Assembly (NCBI GenBank): GCA_036939975.1
Contig: JALLPB010000898.1
Span: 1-12,293, forward strand
DNA from: Cyclostephanos tholiformis
Lineage: Eukaryota > Bacillariophyta > Thalassiosirophyceae > Thalassiosirales > Thalassiosiraceae
Direction of reading: 5' to 3'
DNA length: 12,293 nucleotides
The notes beneath the pieces were generated by a model, which had not been told where the DNA came from, searched no databases, and saw only the letters and a program-made list of their open reading frames with translations. Shown here piece after piece: positions 1 through 10,625 of the stretch. The position numbers were made by a program, and so were the translations under genes. How positions within the stretch are numbered: position 1 is the first letter of the stretch; every line of letters starts with the position of its first letter.

Positions 1-306
1 ACACAATCGCGAGAAAATGGGGGCGAAATTGAAGGTATTAAAGTTCATTCTGGTGATAGTCAACCCCTTTTAGGAATAGTCTTATGTATTTGGTATTTGG
101 TGCTTTAAAACCCTGGCATCGTTAGATACTTCTTTTTGTATTGTCCTCCACGTAGGAATAAATTTTAAAAACCGTTGTATAAAAGCTACCCCAACAGCGC
201 ATCTTTTCGAGAGAGACTATCGTAGCACCATCGTAGAGGATGAGAGGAGAGAGTGATTGCGCGACATCCCTCTGCCTCGCCACTAGAACGTTGAGCCGAA
301 AATACC
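1..306. other. Upstream flank and 5' leader of the first gene
   Basis: No gene is supported here. One forward frame is open from base 1 to a TAA at 106-108 (35 codons), which could be the end of a gene entering from the left, but it shows no recognisable motif and could be chance. The last ~100 bases before the ATG at 307 are presumably the 5' leader and core promoter of the membrane-protein gene. I see no clear TATA box; the ATG context is AATACCATGA. Confidence 0.4.
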
Positions 307-1323
307 ATGAAAGATTTCCTCTCACCGCTCTTGAGCATAGGCATTAGCTCATTCGTCGTGGCAGCCCAGCAACACGTCAGGCTCACTACAACCTCTGCAA
401 ACTTCGACCTCTCCATTACGTTCGAGCAAGGCCGGACAGTCCCATCCATCAACGATCTGTTTCGGTTCGAATCGATAACGTCGAAGCTGTTCTATACGGG
501 ACTATCCGCCGATGCCGGTAGCGATGCAGATCACGCCGTGCCGCATGTGATCGTAGTAAGTGTGCACGTGGAGCATATGACCCATGACGAGTATGCTCCG
601 ACTGCCAACGTCAATGACGGTGTTGGTCTTTCGCTGAAATCGGTAGTTTCGGTGACCTTTTCGGATGTGGGACTCTACAATGCATTGGAAGTTGCGCCCG
701 TCGATGGAGGGCTAGAGGTGAATACGGCTCCTGATGTCGCATCACTGCTAACCAAGAGAGTGTCACACAGTGAGATCCTCAAGGTTATGATTGCCGAAGA
801 GCTCGTTGCCAATGATACCAGAGTGTTGAGCCTATCTTTTACTGAATTCGACGGCTCGTCCAACGTTAGGGGAGTTACTGCCACGGAAACGGATATTATC
901 TCCAGAAAAAAAGATGACGGTTTACTAATGTTCTTTGCCGGGGTAATGATGACCTTTCTCCTTCTTGGTATTGCTACTGTCAGTGCTTGGGTTTACAAGA
1001 AGGAGGTTTCTTCCTGGGACGACCATGATTCATGCAAAATTGTTCATTTTAAAGGTGATGCCAATCTCGAAGTCGCATCCACAGCCTCGGGAATTTTAGG
1101 AGGGAAGGGTCATCATCCTCAAGCTGAAAATGATGAGAATGCCCACCCTAACAGCTTGGCATATCGCCGAAAGTCTCCCATGTCGCGGAAGAGCGGTGCG
1201 GTGAGCGCATCATCGAAACAACATCGACTGGGTATCACAAAGATGGAATCAGTGCTTACCCCCCAAAAATCTATAAATCTCAATGACCGAACGCCCATGT
1301 ACAATATTGAAAGATTGATGTGA
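307..1323 (+). CDS. Orphan type I single-pass membrane protein (338 aa)
   Basis: I do not recognise the family. The single uninterrupted frame starts with a short hydrophobic segment (about residues 4-20, ending VVAA) that looks like a signal peptide. A lumenal or extracellular region of roughly 185 residues follows, with no cysteine and one N-glycosylation sequon (NDT, 169-171). A clear membrane segment lies at about 206-229 (LLMFFAG...SAWVY), closed by Lys-Lys (231-232), as expected for a stop-transfer anchor. The ~108-residue tail is hydrophilic and Ser/Lys/Arg-rich, with proline-directed sites (KSP near 289, LTPQ near 317, RTP near 328) that could be phosphorylated. This topology puts the N-terminal part outside or in the lumen and the tail in the cytosol. 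The ectodomain has alternating beta-prone stretches but no motif I can name. It is convergent with the next gene. The coding call is firm because of length, signal and anchor; function is unknown. Confidence 0.8.
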   Translation: MKDFLSPLLSIGISSFVVAAQQHVRLTTTSANFDLSITFEQGRTVPSINDLFRFESITSKLFYTGLSADAGSDADHAVPHVIVVSVHVEHMTHDEYAPTANVNDGVGLSLKSVVSVTFSDVGLYNALEVAPVDGGLEVNTAPDVASLLTKRVSHSEILKVMIAEELVANDTRVLSLSFTEFDGSSNVRGVTATETDIISRKKDDGLLMFFAGVMMTFLLLGIATVSAWVYKKEVSSWDDHDSCKIVHFKGDANLEVASTASGILGGKGHHPQAENDENAHPNSLAYRRKSPMSRKSGAVSASSKQHRLGITKMESVLTPQKSINLNDRTPMYNIERLM

Positions 1324-1670
1324 GTGAAGTATTTGGTTTTGGCATCTGGCGCCAGTCATATTATAGTATATCCAGGATTATATTGTTTTGTGTAAATCTC
1401 CGTGTTAGGTCGGTTTCTGGATAAGGTTAACATTCATATTTTAAGTTGTAACATATTTTATCTGCTAGAAGTAAATACACCAGTTGGTGGTGTGTAGTGA
1501 GAGTTGACTGCAATTTAATTCATAATTATCCAGTGAAAAGTTGTCCACCCTTCTTGATTCGATCGGTCTCATTTCTCTCACTCTATCGTTATGCAGGGGC
1601 ATTGTCGCAAGAAAGTCCAGTTGTAAACAGTGTGTACCTTTTGCACTGCCAGAGAGGAATCTACAAGATA
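1324..1670. other. Convergent 3' intergenic region
   Basis: This 347-bp AT-rich stretch separates the 3' ends of two convergent genes and should hold both 3' UTRs and polyadenylation sites. I see T-rich and TGTAA-like words (for example TTGTGTAAATCTCC near 1387) but no canonical AATAAA. Short frames across it have no protein-like features. Confidence 0.4.
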
Positions 1671-3521
1671 TCACCTGGCAAAACTTTCCGTTTTCGGTAC
1701 TCCAGTGCATGTGCTGATGATGATTTTTCTGTTCTTGGAAACAAGGGGTGTGCGACGACGTCCTCTGCTTGATCGAACCACGGGCAGAATGATCGTGGAC
1801 ACCGGTGTATTCTGCTGGACCGCCTCCGCTTTTTTTCTTTCGTCCTCGCTGGTGTTACTGCTAGATTCCGAATCCGAATCGGAAGAGCTGTCGCTGCTAG
1901 AAGATGTATCACTACTTGAAGAACTAGATCCACCCTTTGAAGGATTGGATTTCTCTTTTTCATCACTACTGTCTCCGTTGTTTTTGTCACCCTGAGTGCT
2001 TCCGGAATTGGATCCAGAAGAAACATCGCGTTTATATGAACCTTTTGTCGCGAGGTATGACCGTGGACTCTTATTGTCATGCATCTTATTGCTTTTTGCA
2101 AAACGCTCAATTTTAAGAGGAATGTTTTTTTCTTCAACACTTTCCTTTCCATTACCTTCCTCACTATCGCTAGACGACGAATTAGAAGAGGAGGAATTGC
2201 TTTCCCTCCTCTTTGCAGTTCTTGCATCCTTACTCTTAGCGTCCTCATTCGACGGTGTGGAAGACACATTTCCCCCCCACCTCTTATGTTGATTGTCTTC
2301 ATAGATTCTTCTTCCAAAGAGATTCGTGGGGACAATATCTGATTCTTGTGTAAAGATTTGATTGATGTTAGTAGTGTTGAAGTGAGGGGTTGCCTTTTCT
2401 GACATAAAATGCGAGGTTCGACGATCACAATCATCATTTTCCTGACTTAGCTGATTTGGTACATTTGTTACAGTACCTCCAGTGTCAAATTCAGTTCCTT
2501 CTACGAAAGCACCCTCATCGTCAGAATCGTCACTACTGCTGCTACTGTCGCTGTCACTTGGTTTAGAAGAGGAATTATTTTTCGACGGTGAAGAAGAGGC
2601 TCCTGTCTCTGCTCCACTATGCCCAACAATTTTGGCGTGACTGCCATTAGCGGTGTTGGCATCTGTTGCAACGATTTCAGTTCTTTTGACGATAGAACCC
2701 ACATCAGAATCTTCGATATCACCTGCCCTTTTTGCTTCATTGATATTGTGGTCGACATTCATTTTCTCAACATCAGCAGCTCTAATCTCATGTTCTATCT
2801 GTAGGCTGTCCTTACTTTGATGAGTAGATGCAATTGACTCATTGCCTCCCTCGGGAATTCCAGTTCCTCTGTGGATAGGTCGCCCATAATCGGAGTTTTT
2901 ACTGCAGCTGCCGTCGCTATCATTGCTACTATTGTCACTGCTGGATTCAGAAGATGAGCTATCCTTTGAAGGTGGTGCATAAGAAGTGGCTCCGTTCTCT
3001 AGTACTTTTTTCCGGTTGGGGAACCTATCAAATTTTTCGTCACCACTCCCATCAATAGCCGTCTCGTATTTTTCCTTATGGCCGCCGATCGATCCTTCGG
3101 CAACTGAATGCGTGCCATCGGCCTTTGCATTCCCCTGCGACAGAAGGATTTCGGACGAACATGACTCGGAGTCGTAATCGGCGTTCTCATCGACTTTCGT
3201 TTTGTCATATGTAGCATCATCACGTAAGATTGGTACTGCTATTTGGTCGGCGCCACTGTTCCCTTTCATCGAAATAGCGTCATCGATGCTAATGACATGG
3301 TCGTCGACATTTCCAACGTCTACGCCTCCTGTATCGTTCGTTGCAGCGATCGCTTGTTCGGATTCAGGATTTCCGACGTCCTCGCGTCCTGCATCGTTAG
3401 TCGCGGCGATCGTTTGTTCGCATCTAGGCTCCAACTCGTCCTCCGTCTCCTCCTCCATCGCGTGAGACCTTTCGATGGGTGATGGAGATGCCATTTTTTG
3501 ATCTTGCCACGCCCTTCCCAA
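1671..3521 (-). CDS. Disordered acidic Ser-rich protein (616 aa), Nopp140-like in style only
   Basis: No globular domain is recognisable. The protein is highly charged and Ser/Asp/Glu-rich. Four serine/acidic blocks (about residues 185-207, 308-336, 440-456, 526-564) are spaced by mixed, partly basic linkers. Three blocks open with the same Pro-Ser-Lys trigger (PPSKDSSS, SPSKNNSSS, NPSKGGSSS). The SSSDSD/SSDDSDDE strings are ideal casein kinase 2 acceptors, and the arrangement recalls nucleolar Nopp140/SRP40-type chaperones. However, the C terminus (RGRRRTPLVSKNRK..., about 586-599) is only a basic nuclear-localisation-like patch and does not match the SRP40 C-terminal domain I know. There is no signal peptide, so a silaffin-like secreted role is unlikely. 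Two in-frame ATGs compete (residue 1, and residue 10 at 3494); the first is taken because it is longest. The stop is TGA. A nuclear role is inference. Confidence 0.75.
   Translation of the reverse strand: MGRAWQDQKMASPSPIERSHAMEEETEDELEPRCEQTIAATNDAGREDVGNPESEQAIAATNDTGGVDVGNVDDHVISIDDAISMKGNSGADQIAVPILRDDATYDKTKVDENADYDSESCSSEILLSQGNAKADGTHSVAEGSIGGHKEKYETAIDGSGDEKFDRFPNRKKVLENGATSYAPPSKDSSSSESSSDNSSNDSDGSCSKNSDYGRPIHRGTGIPEGGNESIASTHQSKDSLQIEHEIRAADVEKMNVDHNINEAKRAGDIEDSDVGSIVKRTEIVATDANTANGSHAKIVGHSGAETGASSSPSKNNSSSKPSDSDSSSSSDDSDDEGAFVEGTEFDTGGTVTNVPNQLSQENDDCDRRTSHFMSEKATPHFNTTNINQIFTQESDIVPTNLFGRRIYEDNQHKRWGGNVSSTPSNEDAKSKDARTAKRRESNSSSSNSSSSDSEEGNGKESVEEKNIPLKIERFAKSNKMHDNKSPRSYLATKGSYKRDVSSGSNSGSTQGDKNNGDSSDEKEKSNPSKGGSSSSSSDTSSSSDSSSDSDSESSSNTSEDERKKAEAVQQNTPVSTIILPVVRSSRGRRRTPLVSKNRKIIISTCTGVPKTESFAR
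3301..3420 (-). repeat. Tandem 60-bp direct duplication in coding sequence
   Basis: Bases 3301-3360 and 3361-3420 align without gaps over most of their length. They share TTCC.ACGTC, TATCGTT/CATCGTT and GCGATCG.TTGTTCG in register. On the coding strand they give two 20-residue units (about residues 35-54 and 55-74) with common core IAATND.G...VGN. Several differences are synonymous or conservative, so the duplication looks coding-compatible and not brand new. Confidence 0.85.
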
Positions 3522-3626
3522 GGCCCCGGGTATTCCGTCTTCGGTGGCAGAAGTAAAAGATAGGGAGAGAGAGAGAAGACGGAAAATGTCATATAGAAGG
3601 ACTTTCGTCAGGGGTGGAAGGGGGGA
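3522..3626 (-). promoter_or_regulatory. Short gap between tandem minus-strand genes, with CT-rich leader
   Basis: Only 105 bp lie between the stop of the upstream minus-strand gene and the first ATG of the Ser-rich protein gene, so the promoter and 5' leader of the latter must be here or inside the upstream gene. On the minus strand a pyrimidine tract (complement of 3564-3579, GA-rich as written) sits 40-60 bp before the ATG. It could be an initiator-type element or an acceptor tract of a leader intron; neither can be decided from sequence. Confidence 0.3.
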
Positions 3627-4979
3627 TCAAAGAGGTACGAAAATCTCACTGATATGATCATATTCCCAAATAGCCTCGTCGTCGTCCCGCGGCCTCCCGC
3701 GCTTCGTGGCGCCTCGTCCGTCGTCATCGTCGTCCCGCTCTCCGACCTCAACACGGTCGTCCTCGTTCATGATTTTTCTCCTCGTCTTCCGCGTCGTCGT
3801 CATCGTCATCGTTCGCTGTTCTGACGGCGCGGTCGTGTCCGATGTGGTCATCATCGTCGTCGTCAACATCGGCGACGTAGGAACCGGCGTGGGTGGACGG
3901 GATACCTTAACGTTCGCCCTCAATATCAGTTCCAACCCCCTCCTCTTGGCATCCCCCCCCGAGCGTGACGAGGCGAGGATCAAATTGCGAAACATATCAT
4001 ACGCGTTCGCGTACGGCGACAAGTCCACGGCCACAAATTCGTCGTCGTCGTCGGTCCCACCTGTCTTCATCATCGTCATCAGGGAGAAGTCGACTCGGAC
4101 GCCGCCGTCGTCGACGGGGGATGTACCAGTCGTCGTATTCCCGTAATAACGAAAGGTCGCATATTCCGGGACGACGGCGACGCCGTCCCCCGCGCTCCTC
4201 CTCGTACTACTCCTCTTTCTCTTCCTACCTAACAACGTCGTCAATAGTCTACCGTATCGTAAACGTCGTTCGTCGGTATGACGATGCTCGTCGTCGTCGT
4301 CGTCGTCGTCATCGTCGTGACCTGCCCGTCCTCTTCCCCTCCCCACCGAGGAGATAACGATGGGCGAAGGAGGTAAGAAGTGATTCTCCCCGTTATTGAT
4401 CAACAATTCCTCGACGATATAACGCGCATAGTCGGACACGGTGCTGACGGTTGACGACGACGACGACGACGACGGGGTGGGGGTCAGCAACGGCGGATAG
4501 TAGGTATCGATCGTCACATCATCGCCGGAATGATAAGTAATGGACGATAAGTCGCCGCCGTCGTCCTCGTCGTCGACGTCCGTTTCATCCCCTCCCTCCT
4601 CATTTTCCGTGGGGGTATGACGAGGAGGATAATGCTCGCGCGTTATCGATAGCTTCAACCGTATGGGAATGACGGACGACGACGACGACGACGATGATGA
4701 CGTCGTCGTCGTCGTCACTCTCTTTCTTGCTCCCCCCCCTCCCCCCTCGACGAGTGACGACGATGGGAGGATGGAACGTAGGACGACGATCGCATCGCGC
4801 GCGGCTCGGTCGTAATCATCGGCGATCGCTCCTCCTATTCCGCCGCCACCGCCACCGCCACCACCACGGTCACGAAATTGCCGCGCGTCGACGTCGTCGT
4901 CGTCGACGACGTCTTCCTCGGTAAGGAGGAGCGCACGCAGGAGGACGTTACGTAGGAGTGACTTCGATCGTCGGGTCAT
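3627..4979 (-). CDS. Low-complexity basic/acidic protein with AT-hook-like motif (450 aa)
   Basis: I do not recognise the family. The frame is open for 450 codons, and an in-frame stop lies about four codons upstream of the ATG at 4979, which fixes the start unless there is an upstream exon. Much of it is homopolymer: Gly9 (about 39-47), Thr5-Ser9 (89-102), Ser7 (170-176), Asp9 (222-230). Between these are ordinary segments, such as SDYARYIVEELL (182-193), PEYATFRYYG (271-280), EFVAVDLSPYANAYDMFRNLI (314-334) and the terminal AIWEYDHISEIFVPL. A basic cluster RKRKRSSTRR (about 252-261) looks like a nuclear localisation signal, and KRGRPR (about 427-432) matches the core of an AT-hook, a minor-groove DNA-binding motif. 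Together they suggest a nuclear DNA-associated protein, which is inference. Strong G/C-ending codon use sets it apart from the Ser-rich gene next door. Undetected introns could exist. Confidence 0.65.
   Translation of the reverse strand: MTRRSKSLLRNVLLRALLLTEEDVVDDDDVDARQFRDRGGGGGGGGGIGGAIADDYDRAARDAIVVLRSILPSSSLVEGGGGGARKRVTTTTTSSSSSSSSSVIPIRLKLSITREHYPPRHTPTENEEGGDETDVDDEDDGGDLSSITYHSGDDVTIDTYYPPLLTPTPSSSSSSSTVSTVSDYARYIVEELLINNGENHFLPPSPIVISSVGRGRGRAGHDDDDDDDDDEHRHTDERRLRYGRLLTTLLGRKRKRSSTRRSAGDGVAVVPEYATFRYYGNTTTGTSPVDDGGVRVDFSLMTMMKTGGTDDDDEFVAVDLSPYANAYDMFRNLILASSRSGGDAKRRGLELILRANVKVSRPPTPVPTSPMLTTTMMTTSDTTAPSEQRTMTMTTTRKTRRKIMNEDDRVEVGERDDDDDGRGATKRGRPRDDDEAIWEYDHISEIFVPL
4288..4318. 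repeat. (TCG)n trinucleotide microsatellite
   Basis: Eight TCG units in a row, then one interruption (TCA) and further TCG. It is read as an aspartate run (GAC codons, residues 222-230) of the 450-aa protein on the minus strand. Such runs are prone to slippage, so length polymorphism is expected. Confidence 0.85.
4453..4473. repeat. (GAC)7 trinucleotide microsatellite
   Basis: Seven perfect GAC units, read on the minus strand as seven serines (TCG) because the phase differs from the 4288-4318 run. The same repeat class therefore feeds a different homopolymer in the same protein. Confidence 0.85.
4675..4717. repeat. (GAC)n...(GTC)n back-to-back run, potential hairpin
   Basis: A GAC run turns through GATGATGACGTC into a GTC run. 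Because GAC and GTC are reverse complements, the two halves form an imperfect inverted repeat centred on GACGTC with about 18-bp arms and two mismatches. It encodes the Thr5-Ser9 stretch of the 450-aa protein. A folded single strand is plausible; a regulatory role is not shown. Confidence 0.7.
4841..4868. repeat. GCC/ACC trinucleotide run (poly-Gly)
   Basis: A run of GCC and ACC triplets on the plus strand that encodes nine glycines (about residues 39-47) of the minus-strand 450-aa protein. A neighbouring GTC/GAC stretch at about 4890-4912 encodes its aspartate-rich N-terminal segment. Confidence 0.8.
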
Positions 4980-5587
4980 AATAACATATTATTATCACTC
5001 GCAATATCTTCATCCACTGCGTGCCGAATGAGCCGAAGGAGTTAGTCGGTCGGCGAGTCGGCAGGTGGGATGGGAGGGAAAAAGTTGATTAGGTAGAGTA
5101 TTAATAATTGGGGCGGGATGGAGGAGGAGGCCGGGGGACTGAGCGGTTTGGGGGGTGAGATGGCCAGACGAGAATTGGGTGCCGAAAAAAAATATTCTTT
5201 GGCGAAGCAGCTCGATTATCGCCAAATTTCATCACCTCCTCTCACGTCATTCATTCATTCACCAATCCTATCCACGCCGGCCTCCTTTTCTCTCCACCTG
5301 GAAGGCCCATAAAAGGACACTTGGAACAGCAACTACCTAGTAGGTACCTATCATCACAACGCCCAAACTACAAAACCCACAAGCACATCACACGGCGACC
5401 AAATCTCACGCGACAACAGCGGTATCCCTGACAACAACCTTCCGCCCCGGGACGTCGTCGTCGTCGTCGTGTATCATACCCGACAATAGCAATAATAATA
5501 TAAAATATACACGGAAGGGGCGATAATAGGCGTGGTGGGGGAGATACGAATAATAGCGAAAAAATAAGAATAAACAGGCAAAGCAAT
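4980..5587. promoter_or_regulatory. Divergent intergenic region between the 450-aa gene and CDC48
   Basis: This 608-bp stretch lies between two divergently transcribed starts and must hold both promoters and 5' leaders. Visible items are an AT-rich run with a TATA-like word (ATATAAAATATAC, about 5498-5510) 80-90 bp before the CDC48 ATG, a second CATAAAAGG at about 5308, a 10-bp palindrome TAGGTACCTA at 5341-5350, and a (GTC)n run at about 5454-5470. No protein-like frame stands out; short frames at 5118-5340 are low-complexity. Whether either TATA-like word is used is unknown. Confidence 0.4.
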
Positions 5588-8940
<3,353 letters not shown>

Positions 8941-9836
8941 GAACAATTAATAATTGGGTTGCCAAATAGAATGCAAATATCAATTATTTGTTTGTTAACA
9001 GGGTCGATCATTAGTTTGTACTGTTTGGACAACTTACCGATCGCCAGCGAATTATCTGTCAGTTATTGCTGTGGTCTATGCTAGTAACTTTTTATAACTT
9101 GCATCCCCATTGAAGAAATTGCGCAACATTTGCAATTCAACCAATTTGGCATAATATGATGGACAATGGGTCAAAAGGGCATGGTTATGACTGTTTGTTT
9201 GTGCCCAAGCTCCTCTCCTCCTCCAACTGGTTGGCTGTAACTGTGGTAGTGGCAACTAGATCAGGCCCCCCACTCATCCAAACCACCATTTGATTACCCC
9301 ATGTTTTGTTTTTTTGGATTCAGGAACCACAAATGGTCCAAGCTACTATATTATGGAGTTGGAAAGCCAGTCCTGACAAATAAATATGGATGAGTGGAGC
9401 TTGCTTGCCCACAGGCCACACCCAATTGTGATTACCAATGCTTCAAAGTCAATGGCAGGTACAATTAATTAAGGAGACCTTCAAAATAATATTCTTGGCC
9501 ATATGTCATATGGGGCAGTTGTGTGATAGCATCCTTTGCAATAAAGCCTTGGCCTTAAGTGGGCGGGGGAGAGGGGGACTTTCATCTGTGTCTGTGACAT
9601 TGGCATTGCAAAACCCTCAAAAAAACCATTTACACTTGGTAGGTGCAGCATTAATACAGACAGTTTGGGAGGCAGAGAATATGAAGGAAGAGAAGTATGA
9701 AGGTGTCAACAAACACATGAAATCCTCAACCTGGGATTTGTGAGTGATGATTCTAATACAAATCAAGTGATGATCCCCAAGGAACAGCTGTGGCAAATCA
9801 TCAATATAATTGAGACTTGATGCTTGTTGTTTCTTG
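8941..9836. other. Downstream flank of CDC48, mostly unassigned
   Basis: The first few hundred bases should be the CDC48 3' UTR and polyadenylation region; AATAAATAT occurs at about 9380 but is far from the stop. A 101-codon forward frame starts at an ATG at 9438 and ends at 9743. Its end overlaps a good GTGAGT donor-like word at 9740, but no downstream acceptor keeps it open, and it has no recognisable motif. I do not call it a gene. No tRNA or other RNA gene is seen. Confidence 0.4.
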
Positions 9837-10373
9837 ATGGCAGCAAAATTTTCAGGGGCGATGACTGAAGGTGATACGGTACAATCCATAGCTGATCATG
9901 TTAGACAGTTGATGTCAAAGACAATGCTCATTTTGATGATGATCACAGTGAGTAATGCCATTAGTGAGGCAATCATGCCTCATGAACCTATAATTCCAAA
10001 CAAAGGCAGTGACAGCATAGACAGTGCTGTTTCAATATGATGTGCTTGATAATAACTACTCTTCCACAAAGAGTGGTTGGGCATTTAGCTGCAAGAAAGA
10101 GTCATGGTGGCCAGTCCTCATCTTTGACATGAACCAGTTTGTCTTCAAGACTGACATCAGAAACTCCATCATCCCTCTTTATCTGGATGCATCAAACAAG
10201 TGCCCACAGGTAAGCTAGTTGAATTGCTTAGTGTACTTGACTTGAACGTGTTATTGTTGGAGTGGTATCAGGTGAAGATGCCGATGGGAACACTTCAGCC
10301 CTATATGCTTCATCAATGGAGGGGAATTTTGACAAAAGAACTGCAGCCTCCTACTAAGTACCAGAAATGGTGA
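9837..10373 (+). CDS. Putative small PWWP-like protein, three exons (133 aa), or gene relic
   Basis: Proposed join: 9837-9947, 10021-10209, 10272-10373. Both introns are GT-AG (GTGAGT...CATAG, 73 nt; GTAAGC...ATCAG, 62 nt) and phase 0. The ATG (MAAKFSG) and TGA then bound an open 133-codon frame. The middle exon carries GWAFSCKKESWWPVLIFD, which resembles the first two strands of a PWWP domain (aromatic-rich chromatin reader or DNA-binding fold, core motif xWWP). The next exon supplies VKMPMGT and WRGILTKELQP, placed where the next strands (typically V.FFGT...W....L.P) would fall. Weak points: the acceptors lack strong pyrimidine tracts, the protein is short, and it stops soon after the domain. 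It could instead be a decayed part of a larger gene that includes the frame at 10429-10569. Nuclear chromatin binding is only an inference from the motif. Confidence 0.35.
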
Positions 10374-10428
10374 ATGGTTGACAGCTGATGGGCAGAAACT
10401 GTATGCAATGTTAATGTCTATGATGTAG

Positions 10429-10569
10429 ATACAATGGCAGTTGGCTTTGATGAAGAAAGAGAATTTCATGCAGAATTGCATGTGGGAAAAGCATGGTGAA
10501 AATCAAGCTAGAGTATCTTGGAAGAAATGGAAAATTGATAATGTCCCACATGACTATAAGCCGTATTAA
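10429..10569 (+). pseudogene. Possible orphan exon, 46 codons, protein-like
   Basis: This short frame follows a TAG that could be a splice acceptor and runs to TAA. It contains a well-mixed hydrophilic sequence (ALMKKENFMQNCMWEKHGE, then ARVSWKKWKIDNVPHDYKPY). The composition looks more like coding sequence than the surrounding DNA. It is not in phase with the preceding PWWP-like exon through any GT-AG pair I could find, so it is either the last exon of a broken gene or chance. Confidence 0.2.
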
Positions 10570-10625
10570 TGCTTATGGAGAGCTTTATTTAGTTCAGGAA
10601 GTCATTGGCTGTTTAGACTAGATTT

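Noticed and set aside
464..474. GGTTCGAATCG, almost a perfect tRNA B box
   Set aside because: The flanking bases do not form a T stem, and there is no acceptor stem or A box at the right distance; it lies inside a solid coding frame.
1661..2437. 258-codon minus-strand frame overlapping the Ser-rich gene
   Set aside because: It is the shifted-frame shadow of AGC/TCA-type serine codons; composition (Arg/Met/Lys-rich, no domain) is that expected of a shadow.
1671..3521. Silaffin or other biosilica protein
   Set aside because: High serine content fits, but there is no signal peptide and no Lys-cluster repeats typical of silaffins.
3706..4357. Plus-strand Ser/Arg-rich frames opposite the 450-aa gene
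   Set aside because: They are products of GTC/CGT repeats read on the other strand and lack non-repetitive protein-like islands.
10371..10428. Third intron joining the PWWP-like exon to the 46-codon frame at 10429
   Set aside because: Available donors (GT at 10358 or 10370) and acceptors (ending 10395, 10428, 10440) are out of phase, and a TGA lies at 10371; no clean join was found.
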